Shown: positions 61,099-64,000 of the stretch, one piece after another
Position numbering within the stretch: the first letter of the stretch is position 1
Layout: every line of letters starts with the position of its first letter
Source: Acholeplasmataceae bacterium UBA5769
GTDB lineage: Bacteria; Bacillota_I; Bacilli_A; Acholeplasmatales; Acholeplasmataceae
Direction: 5' to 3'
Assembly: GCA_002418725.1 (NCBI GenBank)
Contig: DIER01000031.1
Location: forward strand, 16,374-80,373
Length of the DNA: 64,000 bases
Translations under genes and position numbers: made by a program
Notes under the pieces: generated by a model
What the model was told of the DNA's origin: nothing
Seen by the model: only the letters and a program-made list of their open reading frames with translations
The model's database searches: none

Positions 61099-62088
61099 AT
61101 GAAAAAAATAATAACAACTATACTTCTAGTGACTGTAGTTTTTACTCTAGTGGCGTGTAGTAGTATAGCAAACACAAACGTGAGAGTTTTATCCTTATCA
61201 TATGGTAAAGAAGCGCCTGATTTAGTAAGTTCGAATCAATCAATTAAATTATTAAGTTTAAACGAATTAAATACCATTACTCCTGAATATGTTTTTCCAG
61301 GGGATATCTTAACTTTTACAATTGAACTTGAAGATCCTAATTATGAATTCATATCGTTACTCTCTATCAAAATCAACGATAAAGTTATTAGAGCTAATGT
61401 AAGTAATGCCATCTTTTCAACTAGGGATTGTGGAGCAAATATTTGTATCGATTTTCCATTTGAAATTGATAAAGACGTTAGTATTTATACCATTCAAGAA
61501 GTCAAATTTGCAAAACTAAATAATGATTTAGGGGTTGATGCAATTATTGATCGTAATTCAGAAAACAAAGTGACTCTAGATATTTACAAGGAAGAAGTTT
61601 TTCCGTTTGTGGCAGAAGCAGTAGAGTTATTAAACCAAATGGTCTCAAATTTAAGTTTTTATAATGCTGAAGAGATGGAAATAAATCCAACTCAATGGCA
61701 ATTATTGGTAAATCAGCGGCAATTGTACAGCGGATTTGTAATCTTAAATTCACAAAGTTTCTATAGTGAGGAGAGTAATTTTGGAGTCATGGTTAGAGAT
61801 TGGAGTCATTTTGATTCGTTTTCTGTGCCTAACTGTCAGTATTGTGAAACACTAGAAGCTATAAGAATTTATTTTCAAGTTGGATTCACAAATGCTGCTA
61901 CTAATCAGGATATTGAATTTCCTTCAAGCCCAGTCATTGAATTCCTCTTATTGGATGTTAAATACAAAGACACATACTTCTTTAGTGAGGGCAACAAAAT
62001 ACATGTCAACATTCTTGGCCAAGATCATTTTCTCATTGAATTTTATAATGATATGAAACTAAAACCAATTGCAGAATACTTTGAATAA
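61099..62088 (+). CDS. Lipoprotein of unknown function
   Basis: This 329-residue protein has a signal peptide with lipobox LVACSS (Cys near 20). The mature part begins with an Ig-like-looking segment (residues about 25-110) containing a CGANIC pair of cysteines and later a PNCQYCE motif, so disulfides or metal binding are possible. I do not recognise the family. AAGGAAGG precedes the ATG. A terminator follows, so it is a single-gene unit. Confidence 0.7.
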   Translation: MKKIITTILLVTVVFTLVACSSIANTNVRVLSLSYGKEAPDLVSSNQSIKLLSLNELNTITPEYVFPGDILTFTIELEDPNYEFISLLSIKINDKVIRANVSNAIFSTRDCGANICIDFPFEIDKDVSIYTIQEVKFAKLNNDLGVDAIIDRNSENKVTLDIYKEEVFPFVAEAVELLNQMVSNLSFYNAEEMEINPTQWQLLVNQRQLYSGFVILNSQSFYSEESNFGVMVRDWSHFDSFSVPNCQYCETLEAIRIYFQVGFTNAATNQDIEFPSSPVIEFLLLDVKYKDTYFFSEGNKIHVNILGQDHFLIEFYNDMKLKPIAEYFE

Positions 62089-62105
62089 AATAGGAAATAA
62101 AACAT

Positions 62106-62142
62106 GAAAACTATTTGCAAATGCGGATAGTTTTCTTTTTTT
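62106..62142 (+). terminator. Intrinsic terminator
   Basis: GAAAACTAT (62106-62114) pairs with ATAGTTTTC (62127-62135), then a T-run. Confidence 0.85.
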
Positions 62143-62250
62143 CAGTTGAAAATCAATTTAAAGATTTTTGTTGATGGCAGTTCGATAGTCAAAGCATTCT
62201 TTCATCATTATCTTTTCTCTTATGATAATCTACATGTAAGGAGTGATTGT

Positions 62251-62604
62251 ATGAGAAAAGTAAGGCTTATTATCGTATTTTTGATTGTTGGCTTGTTAGC
62301 ATCCTGCACTTCACCAAATGATTCATCAAATCCTCGAGATGAAACGATACCTCATGAAGATTTAATTGAACTAACTTTAGAAGAATTAAGTTATTATGAT
62401 GGAAAAGAAGGACGTCCAGCATATGTCGCTGTTAATGGAATGATTTATGATGTGACTAATTCTCTTTTTTGGCAATCAGGAAGTCATAATGGTTATTCAG
62501 CAGGGAGAGATTTGACAGATGCCATCATCAATCAATCGCCACACGGGTTATCTACGTTAACTCAAGTACCAATTGTTGGCATCTTGGTGGAGAGTAAAGA
62601 TTAA
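62251..62604 (+). CDS. Cytochrome b5-like heme-binding lipoprotein
   Basis: This 117-residue lipoprotein has signal and lipobox LLASC (Cys near 19) followed by a cytochrome b5-like domain (residues about 38-115): ELTLEELSYYDGKEGRPAYVAVNGMIYDVTNS and GYSAGRDLTDAI with SPHG. The family binds heme or steroid; SPHG provides a possible His ligand. I choose ATG 62251, which follows AAGGAGTGATTGT; the frame opens earlier but without a signal at its start. Its stop overlaps the next start by one base, so it works with the membrane protein downstream. Confidence 0.83.
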   Translation: MRKVRLIIVFLIVGLLASCTSPNDSSNPRDETIPHEDLIELTLEELSYYDGKEGRPAYVAVNGMIYDVTNSLFWQSGSHNGYSAGRDLTDAIINQSPHGLSTLTQVPIVGILVESKD

Positions 62605-63236
62605 TGACTTTTTTTTCTTATCAATTAGGTTTTTTGAGTGCGCTCATTTTTTTGGCGATTATTCATATTTGGGGTAGATGGATCCATAGACATGCGACGG
62701 TTTTATTGTGGACTGTTTTGGTGATATCAATTTCTACCATTTTTATACAAATCCCCTTCATATCCTTTTATATTAAAAGTGGACATGGGTCACTTGGTTT
62801 ATTTATGTTGATTATTATTGCTGGTATCTTACCCAAAAAATCTATATACTATAAAGATATTCTTCTTGTTAGGGGTCATCTAGCCATCATGGGATTCCTT
62901 TTACTCATACCTCATGGGTTAGAAAGAATTGCTTTAGCACTTGCGGGTTATCAAACCTCGGGTCTTATCGCCGCGGTGATCATGATCCCTTTGGTGATGA
63001 CATCGTTCATGTTTGTAAGAAAAAGAATGAAGCCTATCCATTGGAAAAGACTTCACTGGTTATCCTATATCGTGTATGTCATGATTTACCTTCATCTTGG
63101 ATTTACCATATACATATCAAGCGGTTCTTCCTTTTTCGTAATCAACCAAAATGCGATTCTCTACCATATTTTTGCAATGATCTATATCTTCTTTAAAATC
63201 AGGAAAATAATCTTGAGATTGAATAAAAAGGTTTGA
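62604..63236 (+). CDS. Ferric-reductase-like membrane cytochrome b-type protein
   Basis: This 210-residue protein has about six hydrophobic segments. Histidines sit where ferric-reductase-like/MsrQ proteins bind heme: IHIWGRWIHRH in helix 1, VRGHLAIMG and PHGLERIA in the middle, and WKRLHWLSYIVYVMIYLHLG in a later helix. It probably moves electrons across the membrane by two hemes. It overlaps the cytochrome-b5-like lipoprotein gene by 1 base, a natural outer acceptor. No cytoplasmic NAD(P)H domain is attached. Confidence 0.72.
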   Translation: MTFFSYQLGFLSALIFLAIIHIWGRWIHRHATVLLWTVLVISISTIFIQIPFISFYIKSGHGSLGLFMLIIIAGILPKKSIYYKDILLVRGHLAIMGFLLLIPHGLERIALALAGYQTSGLIAAVIMIPLVMTSFMFVRKRMKPIHWKRLHWLSYIVYVMIYLHLGFTIYISSGSSFFVINQNAILYHIFAMIYIFFKIRKIILRLNKKV

Positions 63237-63335
63237 AGTTTCTTCTTCGTACATTTTAGTTAGGCTGAAACAGAACATATTTATGTCGGTATTTATCATT
63301 AGCACACCATCTATCTTAACTTTTCTTGAATAGAT

Positions 63336-63369
63336 ACAAAAAAAGTGAATGGACTAACATTCACTTTAT
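63336..63369 (-). terminator. Intrinsic terminator for the minus-strand membrane protein gene
   Basis: AAAGTGAATG (63342-63351) and CATTCACTTT (63358-63367) form a perfect stem, with T-run TTTTTTT on the minus strand. No gene is seen in 63237-63511 otherwise. Confidence 0.8.
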
Positions 63370-63511
63370 TGTGTGTCATTACTCTACTTTTGTAAATTTA
63401 AAGGCTTTGAGTGCATGGTTCAGAGTAAGATGATATCGTTCATCTTATCACTAGTGCACATTGAATCACCGGTTTGGCTAGTGTATCAGCTAATATATGA
63501 ATGTGATCATT

Positions 63512-63982
63512 TTATGCTGCGTTTAGATGATTATTCAACTTCAGTAATCCAATTGTTGCTCCTAAAATAGATAGACCCGCTGCAAGCATTAGTCCAATAC
63601 CATATGTCCATTCAACATCAATCTCATTCACATTACCTAAAATGGTGATCGTTACAGTTGTAAATTGTGGAATCAAAAAGATAAGCAAGGTAGAGATAGC
63701 AAAGACAATCGTCGAGATAAGATATCCCTTTTTTAGATATAGAGGCATGAGTCCACCAATCAGTGGAAGAACAAACGCTAATAGAACTATAGGATTAAAT
63801 GCAATCTCACCGCTAGCCCATGGACCAAGATTAGCAAATTCTTTTCCAAAAGCAACTTCCAATCCTGTAAACGATGAATCAGAATCTTTAAGTACTAAAA
63901 CATTAAGCACAATCATCAATGCTGCTAAAATGCCAACAAATGCATTGATGATTTTTAAGTTGGATTCTTGGACTTTTCTCAT
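63512..63982 (-). CDS. Four-TM membrane protein, unknown
   Basis: This 156-residue protein has four hydrophobic segments (about 12-31, 64-84, 86-107, 126-147) with a polar extracytoplasmic-looking loop after the first. I do not recognise the family. AGAAGATAACGT lies before the ATG on the minus strand. The upstream region is cut by the window end, so its operon is unknown. Confidence 0.6.
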   Translation of the reverse strand: MRKVQESNLKIINAFVGILAALMIVLNVLVLKDSDSSFTGLEVAFGKEFANLGPWASGEIAFNPIVLLAFVLPLIGGLMPLYLKKGYLISTIVFAISTLLIFLIPQFTTVTITILGNVNEIDVEWTYGIGLMLAAGLSILGATIGLLKLNNHLNAA

Positions 63983-64000
63983 ACGTTATCTTCTTGATAG

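Noticed and set aside
62146..62250. Longer start for the cytochrome-b5-like lipoprotein
   Set aside because: It would put a long non-signal stretch ahead of an evident lipoprotein signal peptide; ATG 62251 has a strong AAGGAG.

Overview
The window is AT-rich, densely coded and mostly on the + strand. It reads as a chromosome segment of a fermentative, wall-less Firmicute relative, probably in the Acholeplasma/Izemoplasma part of the Mollicutes. The evidence is indirect: TGA is a normal stop and tryptophan is TGG, so this is not the Mycoplasma code. There is a pdhABCD block as in acholeplasmas, a carotenoid pair (crtI, crtB), many lipoproteins with short MKK-type signals, and no cell-wall genes. 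No rRNA or other strong taxonomic marker is present, so the placement is inference.

Layout. (1) 1-2959: histidine degradation (probable hutH end, glutamate formiminotransferase, hutI, fchA). (2) 3005-5558: a cobalamin riboswitch with its own terminator, two DUF4430 proteins and an ECF-type substrate-binding membrane protein, probably for cobalamin uptake. (3) 5921-15955: a promoter overlapped by a cre-like site, a lysine riboswitch and a terminator, then the lysine fermentation genes (MaoC-like hydratase, kal, kce, kdd, kamA, kamB-like, kamD, kamE), two unrelated small genes, a corrinoid adenosyltransferase and ord. (4) 16020-26997: a second promoter with a cre-like site, then ornithine oxidation (ortA, ortB, oraS, oraE, reactivase-like ATPase, orr, alr) and arginine deiminase (arcA, arcB, arcC). 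Blocks 2-4 fit together: B12 uptake and adenosylation supply two adenosylcobalamin/PLP aminomutases, and arginine runs to ornithine, 2,4-diaminopentanoate and then D-alanine plus acetyl-CoA, with ATP from carbamoyl phosphate.

(5) 27016-34308: a light and isoprenoid block. A heliorhodopsin and a tocopherol-cyclase-family protein lie on the minus strand. Opposite them run crtI, crtB, a phytol/dolichol-kinase-like protein, a DUF92 (VTE6-like) protein and a class II photolyase. This is the most unusual part of the window. (6) 34452-42816: a 2,360-residue lipoprotein built from 8 InlB-type repeats and 5 long modules, then a GGDEF protein. (7) 42856-48943: feoA-feoB-small Cys-rich protein, mscS, and arginine decarboxylase with agmatinase. 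(8) 49065-53919: pyruvate dehydrogenase complex. (9) 54010-58373: two lipoproteins (one with a flavinylation-like motif), a CBS protein, a lipid kinase and tRNA-Thr(CGT), whose 5' end overlaps the kinase stop codon.

(10) 58374 to the end: a more AT-rich, gene-poor accessory region after the tRNA. It holds a possible IS3-type remnant, a frameshifted acetyltransferase, a RelB-like/Fic toxin-antitoxin pair, a PNPOx-like protein, lipoproteins, a cytochrome-b5-like lipoprotein paired with a ferric-reductase-like membrane protein, and an unknown membrane protein.
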